A stretch of 63,837 bases of DNA. Source: an uncultured bacterium (GTDB taxonomy: Bacteria; Bacteroidota; Bacteroidia; Bacteroidales; Bacteroidaceae). Within the stretch, counting starts at the first letter, position 1. Every line of letters starts with the position of its first letter. Position numbers and translations under genes: made by a program. Of the stretch, positions 18,012 through 26,371 are shown piece after piece. The notes under the pieces were generated by a model that was given only the letters and a program-made list of their open reading frames with translations, made no database searches and was not told where the DNA came from. Location: positions 1 through 63,837 of the forward strand of contig CAJMPR010000022.1 of NCBI GenBank assembly GCA_905215345.1. The letters run 5' to 3'.

Positions 18012-21000
18012 TTATCTTTCTATTTTTATTTTCTTTTTAATTCTATCAAAGTCAACTTTGAATTGATAATTTGTAACTTGTCCAAAAGATATTAAACGGC
18101 AACAATTATTATAAAAATAATAAAAGACTCTATTTGATATATCCTTTCTGTTTTTTGAAATGATATATTCATAATGCAATAAATCTATGAATAAATGATT
18201 CAAGGATTTTGCTAGATCATGCTCGCAATATTCATCAAAAAATATTATTTCATTATTATGGATAAAATCATTTGTGAATGCTACATTTTTTTCATTAGTA
18301 AAAAACAGACTTCGCCGATGGTGAAATTTGTCAAGTCTCATCTTAATTTCTTTTTCTGACGCTTTATCATTTCCCTCAAAGAAATCACCAAATATCGTAT
18401 TTGCAATATTAATTAGTACTTGTTCATTATTTATTTTATTGTCACATATATAACATATGTCCTTATTAAGAATATATGTATCAGAATGAAAAGATAATTC
18501 AATATAATCATTATTTTTAAAAGATATTCCAATCCAATATTTTTCTTTTCCAACAGCGTTTTCTTTATTTATTGTAAGTAATTCATCTAAAGAATTGATA
18601 ATACTTAATTTCTTATCACTTTTGGTTGATTTTAATAGCTTGATGTAATCACAAGCTTGGTTACAAAATATTCCATTAGCGGTTTTATGAATTGATGAAT
18701 CTTTCTCTTTGCTTTTAAAGAATAAGATTCTTTCTCTGGATACATCCAATTGAACAAATGACGATGGGAAGAAATAATACAAATCAAATGGAGAATCACT
18801 ATCGAAATAATTATCATCAATTCCAATTTTTAATTCTCTGGTACGTGCAGAGACTTTTATTCCCGAATTCATCAAAACTGATTTACCGGAACCATCTAAG
18901 ACAATCATTATTCCATATTGATATTGATCAATACTCTTTTTCATCTGTTCGTATGAAATGTTAACAAGACCATCTTCATTAATGGGAATGAATAAAAATT
19001 CTTTTTCTTTAATCAAAGATTTGAATAAAGAGTTTCTTTCAACATTATAGTATTTGTTTTCTATCTCATTATTTATTCTAACATTTAAATTAATGTTTAT
19101 AATATTATCCAGTATGTATTTAATAACTTTTTTATGATCTATCTTTTTCTTTTCTCCTTCAAATAAGACAATCTCTGTCCCCACTTGAGATATGGAATTA
19201 TCTTTCTTAACGAAAAAACATCCTTCATAATTGGGTATATCCATATCAATAGCTTCTTTCTCGCTATCGTAACTTTTGGTTTTAACTTTAACAGAATATG
19301 CAACCATAAATACAGATAAAAATCCGATGCCAAAATTACTAATTGCTTTAAATTTTACATTCTTTTCTTGTAAAAGTTCTTTATAATCATCTGATGTATA
19401 AAAACTTCTACCAATACTTGTGAAATATCTTTCTATCTTATATTGGTCCATGCCTACACCATGGTCTTGTATTTTCAGATACTTAATGGTTTTATCATCT
19501 TTGTTTGTTTCTCCAATAATAATTTCTATATCTTTATCAAAGTCAGAGACATCAATTTTTTCACGAAGCAAAATTGCGTCCAATGAATTTTGAATTAATT
19601 CTCTAACAAAAACTTCCTTTTGTTTATATAAATGCTCTCCTGTCAACAAGGGTAATAATTTAGGAATATAAGCCTCAAAGCTGTAATTTTCAAGTTCGTA
19701 ACCACTTGGAGTTATTCTAGGGCGGATATAATATATTTTTAATCCAATTTCTTTAAATGAGTCTTCTATTATAGATATTTTCTCTTCAAAATCTTTAATT
19801 ATCAAAACCGCTGTTTTATGTACAGTTGGGTTAAGGCATTTAAATGTTACAGTTGCTGTTCTTCTATCCTCTTCTCCTGCTATTTTTAGAAATGGTATTG
19901 GTAAATTCTCATTAAAAATTTCCTCTTCGAGTTTAAAATTGACTTTACTATAAATTCCCTCTTTCTTGAAATATACTTCGCCATAATAGCCTAAAGTAAG
20001 ATATAAATCCAGCAAATGAGTAGTTGCGATAATAAATGCTGTTTCCTTTTTATACTTAAGATAATCAATCTTTTCTTGTATTGCCTTATATTTTTTAAAG
20101 TAATTGTTCCATTTAGTAGTTTGCAGTAAATCAAATATATCATTTACATAATTATCATCATTGCCATAAAAGTTTTTCAATGCTATTCTTATTTGTTCCA
20201 GCATTTTTTTATTGGATGATATTTCATCATGTACAAGAATACGATAATGGATAATCAGCAACAAAAGGAAAATAATATCAGGCTGTTTTTCCAAATAATT
20301 ACGAATATCCTTAAATGTAGTTATAGTATTACTAATGGCATTAATAATTTCACCGACTTTGTATTGTTCTGACTTCTTATCTTTTAATAAAATAAGCCTT
20401 GTATATTGTTCATGTAGATCACAATTTCTAGATCTTAATATATCTAAGATATTAAAAGTGGCAATAAGATTGGTTTCTTTCGGAGGGAAAGTTATATTTT
20501 CAGTATTTTGGAATTCTATACCTTCATAAATATATTTCGTGGTTTGTACATCTATTGTATCATTTAGTGAATGAATCTCTACAACTTGATATGATTTACT
20601 ACCCCGGTCCGAACCTATTGTGCCTGCCGAGAAAACGTGAATCATTCTTTTGGAGTCATTATAAAATTTATTATTAGTTAGAGGTCTTGATATAGATGTA
20701 TGTTTATGCCCATGTAATATGACAGAAACATGTCTTGATAGAAAATAATCAATAACTACTGCAAAATTACGAATCATACTACTATCCCCATACTTGGAAT
20801 ATATTTCGGGAAAAGGATAAATATGATGATGGAATGTTGCTAATATCCTATAATCATTCAAATTACCTATTTCATTATATAATTCGTCAAAAGCATCATT
20901 TAATTGTTCAACACTTATTTCTCCATAATCATCTACCTCTTTTTTACTTGAAATAAGAAGTTTTTTTACTTTATCTTCTATGGTAGAGGAAATTCCTTTT

Positions 21001-21515
21001 CCTTTTAAAGAGAGATTCTTAATCCACTTTTCATCTCGTTCGGATATTGATTTTTTAATTGCGCATGAATTTAGTCCAACAATAGCAATCTTTTTTTCTT
21101 TATCAATTCTAATAGTATAGAGATGTTTCTGATTATACAGTTTTTCATAGATTGTTTCACCATAAAAATCTTTCAGAAATTTTTTGTAAAACGAATATAT
21201 ATCAGCCTCACTTCTTAATATATCATGATTTCCAGGCACGAAAACAAAGTTTTCCTCGGTCAATGTGTTATTACATATAGATGTCTTGTTGATACGTTTT
21301 AATAAATTCTTAAAGAATTTAATCGCTTCTTTAAGTAACTCATTTTTATTATCACAGATACCATAAATTATATCGCCTGAAAATATTATATAATCTATTT
21401 TTTGTTGATTATTCTTTATATCAGTACATATTTGAGTATAAAATCCTTCAACACCGGCATTATTCATTTCTCCAATATGTAAATCAGAGATATGTAGACA
21501 AGATATGAATCCCAT
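18012..21515 (-). CDS. Metallophosphoesterase fused to an Hsp90-type (GHKL) ATPase; candidate defence protein
   Basis: This is a single 1167-residue protein of unknown function. Residues 1-310 form a calcineurin-like metallophosphoesterase with all metal ligands visible: DLH (11-13), GD (47-48), GNHD (95-98), FHHH (228-231) and GHKH (269-272). Residues 350-600 are helical and unrecognised. Residues 630-760 carry a Bergerat ATP fold: ELIQNSLDA (639-647), DHGVGM (684-689), SIGRS (700-704) and SNFGIGFLS (726-734), closest in style to HtpG/Hsp90. A 400-residue tail follows. The gene is strongly AT-rich compared with its housekeeping neighbours and sits beside a toxin-antitoxin pair, which suggests transfer. 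A phage-defence or stress-effector role is inference only. No membrane segment or signal peptide is evident. Confidence 0.8.
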   Translation of the reverse strand: MGFISCLHISDLHIGEMNNAGVEGFYTQICTDIKNNQQKIDYIIFSGDIIYGICDNKNELLKEAIKFFKNLLKRINKTSICNNTLTEENFVFVPGNHDILRSEADIYSFYKKFLKDFYGETIYEKLYNQKHLYTIRIDKEKKIAIVGLNSCAIKKSISERDEKWIKNLSLKGKGISSTIEDKVKKLLISSKKEVDDYGEISVEQLNDAFDELYNEIGNLNDYRILATFHHHIYPFPEIYSKYGDSSMIRNFAVVIDYFLSRHVSVILHGHKHTSISRPLTNNKFYNDSKRMIHVFSAGTIGSDRGSKSYQVVEIHSLNDTIDVQTTKYIYEGIEFQNTENITFPPKETNLIATFNILDILRSRNCDLHEQYTRLILLKDKKSEQYKVGEIINAISNTITTFKDIRNYLEKQPDIIFLLLLIIHYRILVHDEISSNKKMLEQIRIALKNFYGNDDNYVNDIFDLLQTTKWNNYFKKYKAIQEKIDYLKYKKETAFIIATTHLLDLYLTLGYYGEVYFKKEGIYSKVNFKLEEEIFNENLPIPFLKIAGEEDRRTATVTFKCLNPTVHKTAVLIIKDFEEKISIIEDSFKEIGLKIYYIRPRITPSGYELENYSFEAYIPKLLPLLTGEHLYKQKEVFVRELIQNSLDAILLREKIDVSDFDKDIEIIIGETNKDDKTIKYLKIQDHGVGMDQYKIERYFTSIGRSFYTSDDYKELLQEKNVKFKAISNFGIGFLSVFMVAYSVKVKTKSYDSEKEAIDMDIPNYEGCFFVKKDNSISQVGTEIVLFEGEKKKIDHKKVIKYILDNIININLNVRINNEIENKYYNVERNSLFKSLIKEKEFLFIPINEDGLVNISYEQMKKSIDQYQYGIMIVLDGSGKSVLMNSGIKVSARTRELKIGIDDNYFDSDSPFDLYYFFPSSFVQLDVSRERILFFKSKEKDSSIHKTANGIFCNQACDYIKLLKSTKSDKKLSIINSLDELLTINKENAVGKEKYWIGISFKNNDYIELSFHSDTYILNKDICYICDNKINNEQVLINIANTIFGDFFEGNDKASEKEIKMRLDKFHHRRSLFFTNEKNVAFTNDFIHNNEIIFFDEYCEHDLAKSLNHLFIDLLHYEYIISKNRKDISNRVFYYFYNNCCRLISFGQVTNYQFKVDFDRIKKKIKIER

Positions 21516-21990
21516 AGTAATTAGAATTTAATAGTATAACAATAGTAGGAGCTCTTACAATTTGTGTGTTGTAAAAAACTATCTATATAAACATTGTGTT
21601 TAAACTAAGAACGAAATTAGACAAAATATTAGATATTTGCAAATAATAGGAAAAAGAAAACATAATAAAAGGCTCCATACAGGCTTCAGAATCTCCCGAT
21701 TCGTCTAATCGTAACATCTGTAAATTGATTTCTTTTGATATTTTTATTTGTTACAACTTTCGAGGTTGATGCTTAAGATAGTCAAATATGCATGGAGGGG
21801 GTGGTATGGTATGGAAAACCTTGAATCAGGAGATTCTGATACTCAAAGCGGTGGATGAGGAACATCCACCGTGACGGAATCCTGATACTTGGAGAGCGAA
21901 ATCACCCGCTGCGACGATTAACATTAGGGAACCCTTAGCGAAAGCAATGTTAAATACACAAGAATAGATTGTATTAGTTAATTATTTCGT
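21516..21990. other. Non-coding segment with several stem-loops; possible structured RNA
   Basis: This gap has no credible gene. From about 21686 the sequence becomes richer in GC and in complementary arms. TCAGAATCTCC (21686-21696) pairs with GGAGATTCTGA (21829-21839). CGGTGGATG (21849-21857) pairs perfectly with CATCCACCG (21863-21871) over a 5-base loop. TTAACATT (21918-21925) pairs with AATGTTAA (21946-21953), enclosing small AGG/CCT and GC-GAAA-GC hairpins, like a three-way junction. It could be a non-coding RNA, a toxin-antitoxin operator or leader, or the scar of an element. No recognised family fits. Confidence 0.45.
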
Positions 21991-21998
21991 TAACTTTG
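21969..21998 (+). promoter_or_regulatory. Promoter of the HigBA-like toxin-antitoxin operon
   Basis: TTG at 21969-21971 lies 19 bases before TAACTTTG at 21991-21998, a good Bacteroides -33/-7 pair. Transcription would begin near 22005. This excludes the in-frame TTG at 21996 as the toxin start and supports the ATG at 22020. Confidence 0.65.
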
Positions 21999-22019
21999 TG
22001 GGACAATTTAGAAATAATA

Positions 22020-22373
22020 ATGGAATACAAAAGGCAGATTGTTGTACATGGAGATTATTTTGCAGAATTTTATGATAAACAAACATTCCCTGTAAGACAA
22101 AAAATAAACTATGTACTCAATCTTGTGCGCATAGAAGAATATATTCCTTCCAGATTCTTTCGAAATATAGAGAGTGTGACAGGATTATATGAAATAAGAA
22201 TAGAAATGCAAAGTAATATCTTTCGCATTTTCTGTTGTTTTGACGAAGGAAAAATAGTAGTTCTTTTCAATGGATTTCAGAAGAAAACTCAAAAGACACC
22301 ATTAAAAGAGATTGAAAAGGCTGCCAAAATTATGAAAGAATATTTTGATTTAAAAGAAGGAGGAAACAAATAA
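22020..22373 (+). CDS. RelE/HigB-like toxin (phage Gp49-like family)
   Basis: From the ATG at 22020 this gives 117 residues (MEYKRQIVVHGDYFAEFYDK...). The core VTGLYEIRIEMQSNIFRIFCCFDEGKIVVLFNGFQKKTQKTP is the signature layout of the Gp49-like HigB/RelE toxins, which cut ribosome-associated mRNA. Basic residues follow the hydrophobic strand, as in active members. The stop overlaps the antitoxin start (TAATG), so translation is coupled and the toxin comes first, as in HigBA. I chose the ATG over an upstream TTG because the -7 box covers that TTG. Confidence 0.88.
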   Translation: MEYKRQIVVHGDYFAEFYDKQTFPVRQKINYVLNLVRIEEYIPSRFFRNIESVTGLYEIRIEMQSNIFRIFCCFDEGKIVVLFNGFQKKTQKTPLKEIEKAAKIMKEYFDLKEGGNK

Positions 22374-22690
22374 TGAACGAAGCAAAGACTAAGGAAAAAT
22401 CAATCAGAGGTTGCCGTACTTTTGATGAAATTTTAGATAAGGAATATGGCTTGTTGGGAACTCCCGAACGTAATATCTTTGAACGGGGGGCGGAAGCCTT
22501 TATCCTTGCTGAACGCTTGAAAGAAGAACGACTGAAAGCCGGTCTTACCCAAGAGCAACTTGCTGAAAAAATAGGTACTAAAAAGACCTATATCTCTCGT
22601 CTTGAAAATGGAAAAGCAGATGTGCAACTGTCTACTCTTTTTCGTATCTTTGAAGGATTAGGTAAGAGAGTTAGTTTGACTATTTTATAG
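22373..22690 (+). CDS. HigA-like antitoxin with XRE-type helix-turn-helix
   Basis: This 105-residue protein has a C-terminal Cro/C1 helix-turn-helix (LKEERLKAGLTQEQLAEKIG, then TKKTYISRLENGKADVQLST, about 47-90). The N-terminal arm probably binds the toxin. It should neutralise the upstream RelE-like toxin and repress the operon. The two genes overlap by one base. The pair lies beside the large ATPase gene, as often seen in defence-rich islands, although toxin-antitoxin pairs are also common alone. Confidence 0.9.
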   Translation: MNEAKTKEKSIRGCRTFDEILDKEYGLLGTPERNIFERGAEAFILAERLKEERLKAGLTQEQLAEKIGTKKTYISRLENGKADVQLSTLFRIFEGLGKRVSLTIL

Positions 22691-22760
22691 ATTTTAAAAT
22701 CCGCTTGTCTGGGATGATTACGAAATTCTTATGAAAACTATTTTATTTAAATTAAATTTA

Positions 22761-22866
22761 TATATTTGTAGCATATGCGCCATTAGTGACGTGTGAGACA
22801 AATTTATTAAAATGATTTCTCCAATTTTCGTAAGGGTGGATACAGCGGTATTCACCCTTTTTATTG
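22761..22866 (+). ncRNA. Possible small RNA or 3' end of the toxin-antitoxin transcript
   Basis: TATATTTG at 22761-22768 fits a -7 box. About 65 bases further a terminator-like hairpin (AAGGGTG 22832-22838 with CACCCTT 22853-22859) is followed by TTTATT. A transcript of about 90 bases would fit between them. No -33 box is clear. The hairpin might only terminate the toxin-antitoxin mRNA, so this is tentative. Confidence 0.35.
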
Positions 22867-22902
22867 TTATTTTTCTGCAAAGCTATTGCGTATTTTCTTA
22901 TG

Positions 22903-25260
22903 TTATTCCACACCTTTTATTCTTGGATAGCCATCTGCACCAAGCGTTGCTTCCCATAAGTCTGCACCACTTGAAATTGTCATTTCTACTATCTTCGTGG
23001 GATAATGATGAGTATCAGGATTAGCCTGGGTAGTTTTTATTGTGACAGGCGATGAAGGAGTCCAGTCCAAAGGTTGAGTACCTGCCGGAGCTGTTGTAAG
23101 ACTCTCATCTATGGTTATTCCTCCATTTGCTCCTCCACTTGCGGGAGTGCCTGTAGTATAGCAGTTTTCCACTTGGGTAATATTATTGTAAGAAAAATGA
23201 TAGAATTGGGGGTTAAAATTACCGCTAAAGGTACTGGTACAAAAGCAATTTTTTATAACAGGTGATACGGAAGTATAACATACAAAACCACCGCCATAAT
23301 TTTTAGTTCCATCACTTCCTGAAAAAGATGTATTACTGAAACAATTTGTGATACTTCCAGAATTATACTTCCGAACAAATCCACCGGCACTGGAGATTGA
23401 TCCACCTACGGCTCGAATAGCTAAATCCATTTTGCTGTAGCATGATGCGATTGTTCCTGCATTTTCAAGTGTAAAGCCACCTAAATCGACATAGTAAACT
23501 CGGTTTGATAACTTTCCTTTTGCGTAACAGCCATAAATCTGCCCGGAATTATTTATAGCGAAGCCTCCGCTTCTTAGTTCTATATAACTAAAATCTCCTG
23601 TAGTCTTTGAGAAGCAGGAGGCAATAACACCTTCGTTTTCGCCGACGAAACCACTTGCATAACTTGAAATCTTGTTGACGCCGCTATTTATTCCTCCATC
23701 TCCTCCGGACATATAAAAATCCGCTTTACAATAAGTTACTATACTATTGGCGTTCACTTTTCTTATCAGTCCTGCCCAATAGCTGTTTTGTATAGTTTTA
23801 CGTATAGCTATGTTTAGGCTTGGCATGGTCAAACATCCAGCTACCGAACAGTAGGAAACCACTCCTTCGGTGCTGCCTGCTAAAAGAGCGCCATAGTGTT
23901 TTCTGTCTGTTGCTATTTGCAATGTTCCGTTTTCTATGCAGATACCTGTCAACAAACTGCTGCTTGTAGTGTTGGCGAACAATCCGATGTTTGTTTCCGT
24001 ACCTAAGTTATTTCCTATAAGTCTCAGGTTCTTTATCTTTCGTCCGTTTCCATTGTATGTACCTGCAAAATCCTTTATAGGAACCCAGCTTGTACTGTTT
24101 TCTGCCGCTTCGTTCATGTCAATATCCTCCACTTGTACACCGTTCAAGGTGGGATTTGCCCCTGTTGCTGCATAACTTCCGACGCCATTCACCCGGTCAC
24201 GAAATTCAACTAAATCTGCGGCGGTGGCTATCACCATTGTATTGTCGTCATTTTCAATTGGTATATAACTCTCGATTGATGTATCCATTGTAATGTCGTC
24301 CAAACCGATAGTAAATGTATAGGTATAAGATTTGTTCTGGTCAAGACAGTTGTCATTCAAAGAGATTGTCTTGGTAGTCGTACTGGTATAGCCCTCGTTT
24401 CCTTCATGGAGGGTAGTAAAGTTATAGGATATTTTGATTTTTATATCGTCTGCTATCGTAGTGACAGGGATAAAAAACAATTCCTGATTATCGCCGAATA
24501 AGTTTATGACAGTACTGCTTATTTCTTTTTCCGGGGCTTCGAGGTCGTACGTGTCGGTTAGATAATCATTGGCCGGTGTCCATATTCCCGTAGTCATATC
24601 GAGTGTCGCAGTTTTTAATACCTTGCTACTGTGTATTAACTCTATTTTCGAGACGCACACCTTCATTTTCGTGGGTTTCACTTCTTTTGCGGTTTTAGCC
24701 AACATTCTCACACGTGCAAGCGTGTGTTTGAATGGAAAAGTTACCGTTCCTGAAGTCAGGTTCATTTGAGTACTTTCATTTGCCACTACGAGGTCTGGCG
24801 TTGCTTTCGGGGATGCTGCGGAAAGGGTGATTTTCGGAGTACCGTTGTCATTTATAACGGTGATGCCTTTCGAAGCATCTGCATCATAGGGGGCATAGGC
24901 AAAGAAAGTAAGTTTGTCTACACCGTTGTTAGGCCAGTATTTAGTGGGGGTATATGTCCATCCACTTCCCGGAGAGGTAGCATATTTCACCATTTGATTC
25001 TCCATGAACAGATGTTTAGTGGTGGCGGTGGCATAATCATCGTTAGTCATATAGGCTATGATACCGAAACCGTCTGTTTTCATATTATCCAGTTTGGTTT
25101 CCACGCTGCGAGTATGTGTTTGCACTCCCGTGTAGGCGCTAAAGCTGATAGAGGTACTGTCTTCCGTATTCTCCATTTCGGTAGGTGTACAACCGGAAAG
25201 GCACAGGAGGACAGCAGGAATAAAGAAAAAAGCGGCAAAGCAGATATGTTTCGAATTCAT
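22903..25260 (-). CDS. Fimbrillin-family lipoprotein with C-terminal GLUG-type repeats
   Basis: This 785-residue surface protein is the last gene of the fimbrial operon. The signal peptide ends CLSGC (Cys24). Residues 30-330 form a fimbrillin domain (FSAYTGVQTHTRS, YWPNNGVDKLTFFAYAPY) like the two upstream fimbrillins. From about 350 to 740 there are many GLUG-like units (VSYCSVAGCL, IYGCYAKGKL, IASCYSKMDL, ITNCFSNTSF, IKNCFCTSTF), predicted to form a beta-helix typical of bacterial adhesins. Its length and terminal operon position suggest a tip or accessory adhesin. That role is inferred. Confidence 0.85.
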   Translation of the reverse strand: MNSKHICFAAFFFIPAVLLCLSGCTPTEMENTEDSTSISFSAYTGVQTHTRSVETKLDNMKTDGFGIIAYMTNDDYATATTKHLFMENQMVKYATSPGSGWTYTPTKYWPNNGVDKLTFFAYAPYDADASKGITVINDNGTPKITLSAASPKATPDLVVANESTQMNLTSGTVTFPFKHTLARVRMLAKTAKEVKPTKMKVCVSKIELIHSSKVLKTATLDMTTGIWTPANDYLTDTYDLEAPEKEISSTVINLFGDNQELFFIPVTTIADDIKIKISYNFTTLHEGNEGYTSTTTKTISLNDNCLDQNKSYTYTFTIGLDDITMDTSIESYIPIENDDNTMVIATAADLVEFRDRVNGVGSYAATGANPTLNGVQVEDIDMNEAAENSTSWVPIKDFAGTYNGNGRKIKNLRLIGNNLGTETNIGLFANTTSSSLLTGICIENGTLQIATDRKHYGALLAGSTEGVVSYCSVAGCLTMPSLNIAIRKTIQNSYWAGLIRKVNANSIVTYCKADFYMSGGDGGINSGVNKISSYASGFVGENEGVIASCFSKTTGDFSYIELRSGGFAINNSGQIYGCYAKGKLSNRVYYVDLGGFTLENAGTIASCYSKMDLAIRAVGGSISSAGGFVRKYNSGSITNCFSNTSFSGSDGTKNYGGGFVCYTSVSPVIKNCFCTSTFSGNFNPQFYHFSYNNITQVENCYTTGTPASGGANGGITIDESLTTAPAGTQPLDWTPSSPVTIKTTQANPDTHHYPTKIVEMTISSGADLWEATLGADGYPRIKGVE

Positions 25261-25317
25261 AATTTATAATTGTTGATAATGAGGTTTGGCTCTTAATCTG
25301 TTATTGATTGTTACTTT

Positions 25318-26268
25318 TCATTTATCATTCAGCGTTAACTGGTAGGCGATAGAAGCTCCGGATGCCCATTTTAGCTGGATGTCATTATTGAAAGGAATTT
25401 CACCGGCGGAAGTGTCGGGGGAGTCGCTGATTACAACTTTATATTCAGTTCCTGATGTATCCGCATCATCCGTATATTCAGTATAGGTCAAGGTCAGTAC
25501 CGCCCCTGTCCTGTCGGGTAAGAGGTAGTAAGATTGAATAAGTTGTATGTTAGACGCATCGTTTCCGGGAAGTTCTACAGAGTAGGAAGCGGTTTCACCG
25601 TAGGTGATGTAATCAGTCGTTTCAGCCTGATACTTTAGTGTACTGGAAGGGAGATAAAAAAAAGTTCCCTTCTCCTTGGCTTTTAAAGTCAGTCCGGTTA
25701 TTTTTTTTTTGCGTGATCCGGTGTTGCTGATGTATATTGATACTTTGGTCATGGCATGTGACATGCGAAAATTAACGGTGGATGTTGCTTTTGTCAGGTT
25801 TGCCTGGGGAACAGCAAAAAGAAAATCGGTGCTGGCATCCTTGTTGGTAAAGGTCAGTCGGGGTACTCCTGCAGAGTTGAAAGCAGGAAGAGATAGGGAG
25901 TTGCCTCCTGTCAGTTTGTCGGAGTGTGGGGCATAAGCAAAGAAAGTCAGCTTTTCATCAATGTTAAGAGGCCAATATATGGGGGAAGCAGGTTTCCACA
26001 CGGTTGTTTTGGCTATTTCTACATTGAAGATGTAGTTTAGTTGGGTAGTTGTTTCGTTGTAATCTTGTTTTCCGTCGGTATAGGCAAATACTCCCAGAGA
26101 AGATAATGTCGCATCTGTAAGTTCACCGCTCCGTGTGTGTACGGTAGTAACAGAAAAGCTGATAGGTGTGGCAGATAGGTTTTCCGGTTCATTGTCTGTA
26201 TTACAGGCAGTGAAAAGTATGATAGGCAGAGAAACTGCGGTAAGTATGAGTGATTTTATTCCTTTCAT
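25318..26268 (-). CDS. Fimbrillin-family lipoprotein (Mfa-like)
   Basis: This 316-residue lipoprotein has a signal peptide ending LFTAC (Cys22). The fimbrillin pattern follows: ISFSVTTVHTRSGELTD near 37, YWPLNIDEKLTFFAYAPH near 102, and FRMSHAMTKVSIYI near 168. Fimbrillins are exported as lipoproteins, clipped by an Arg-gingipain-like protease and polymerised by strand exchange. The gene is fifth in the leftward operon, 57 bases ahead of the GLUG gene. It lies just beyond a strong stem-loop that may lower its expression relative to the first fimbrillin. Whether it is an accessory or major subunit cannot be told. Confidence 0.85.
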   Translation of the reverse strand: MKGIKSLILTAVSLPIILFTACNTDNEPENLSATPISFSVTTVHTRSGELTDATLSSLGVFAYTDGKQDYNETTTQLNYIFNVEIAKTTVWKPASPIYWPLNIDEKLTFFAYAPHSDKLTGGNSLSLPAFNSAGVPRLTFTNKDASTDFLFAVPQANLTKATSTVNFRMSHAMTKVSIYISNTGSRKKKITGLTLKAKEKGTFFYLPSSTLKYQAETTDYITYGETASYSVELPGNDASNIQLIQSYYLLPDRTGAVLTLTYTEYTDDADTSGTEYKVVISDSPDTSAGEIPFNNDIQLKWASGASIAYQLTLNDK

Positions 26269-26304
26269 GTGTATAAAACTTTATTTTTCTCTTTTTTTAT
26301 TAGT

Positions 26305-26336
26305 GCCCGTACAAAGACATTCAACCTTGTACGGGC
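26305..26336. other. Stem-loop between the first and second fimbrillin genes
   Basis: GCCCGTACAA (26305-26314) pairs perfectly with TTGTACGGGC (26327-26336). No T run follows in the direction of the operon, so an mRNA-stabilising or processing hairpin is more likely than a terminator. Confidence 0.6.
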
Positions 26337-26371
26337 TTTGAAAGGCACTATATCTATTATCGTTTGCTTGT

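Noticed and set aside
21686..21953. The structured segment as a retron or group II intron
   Set aside because: There is no reverse transcriptase gene nearby and I see no recognisable domain V of a group II intron.
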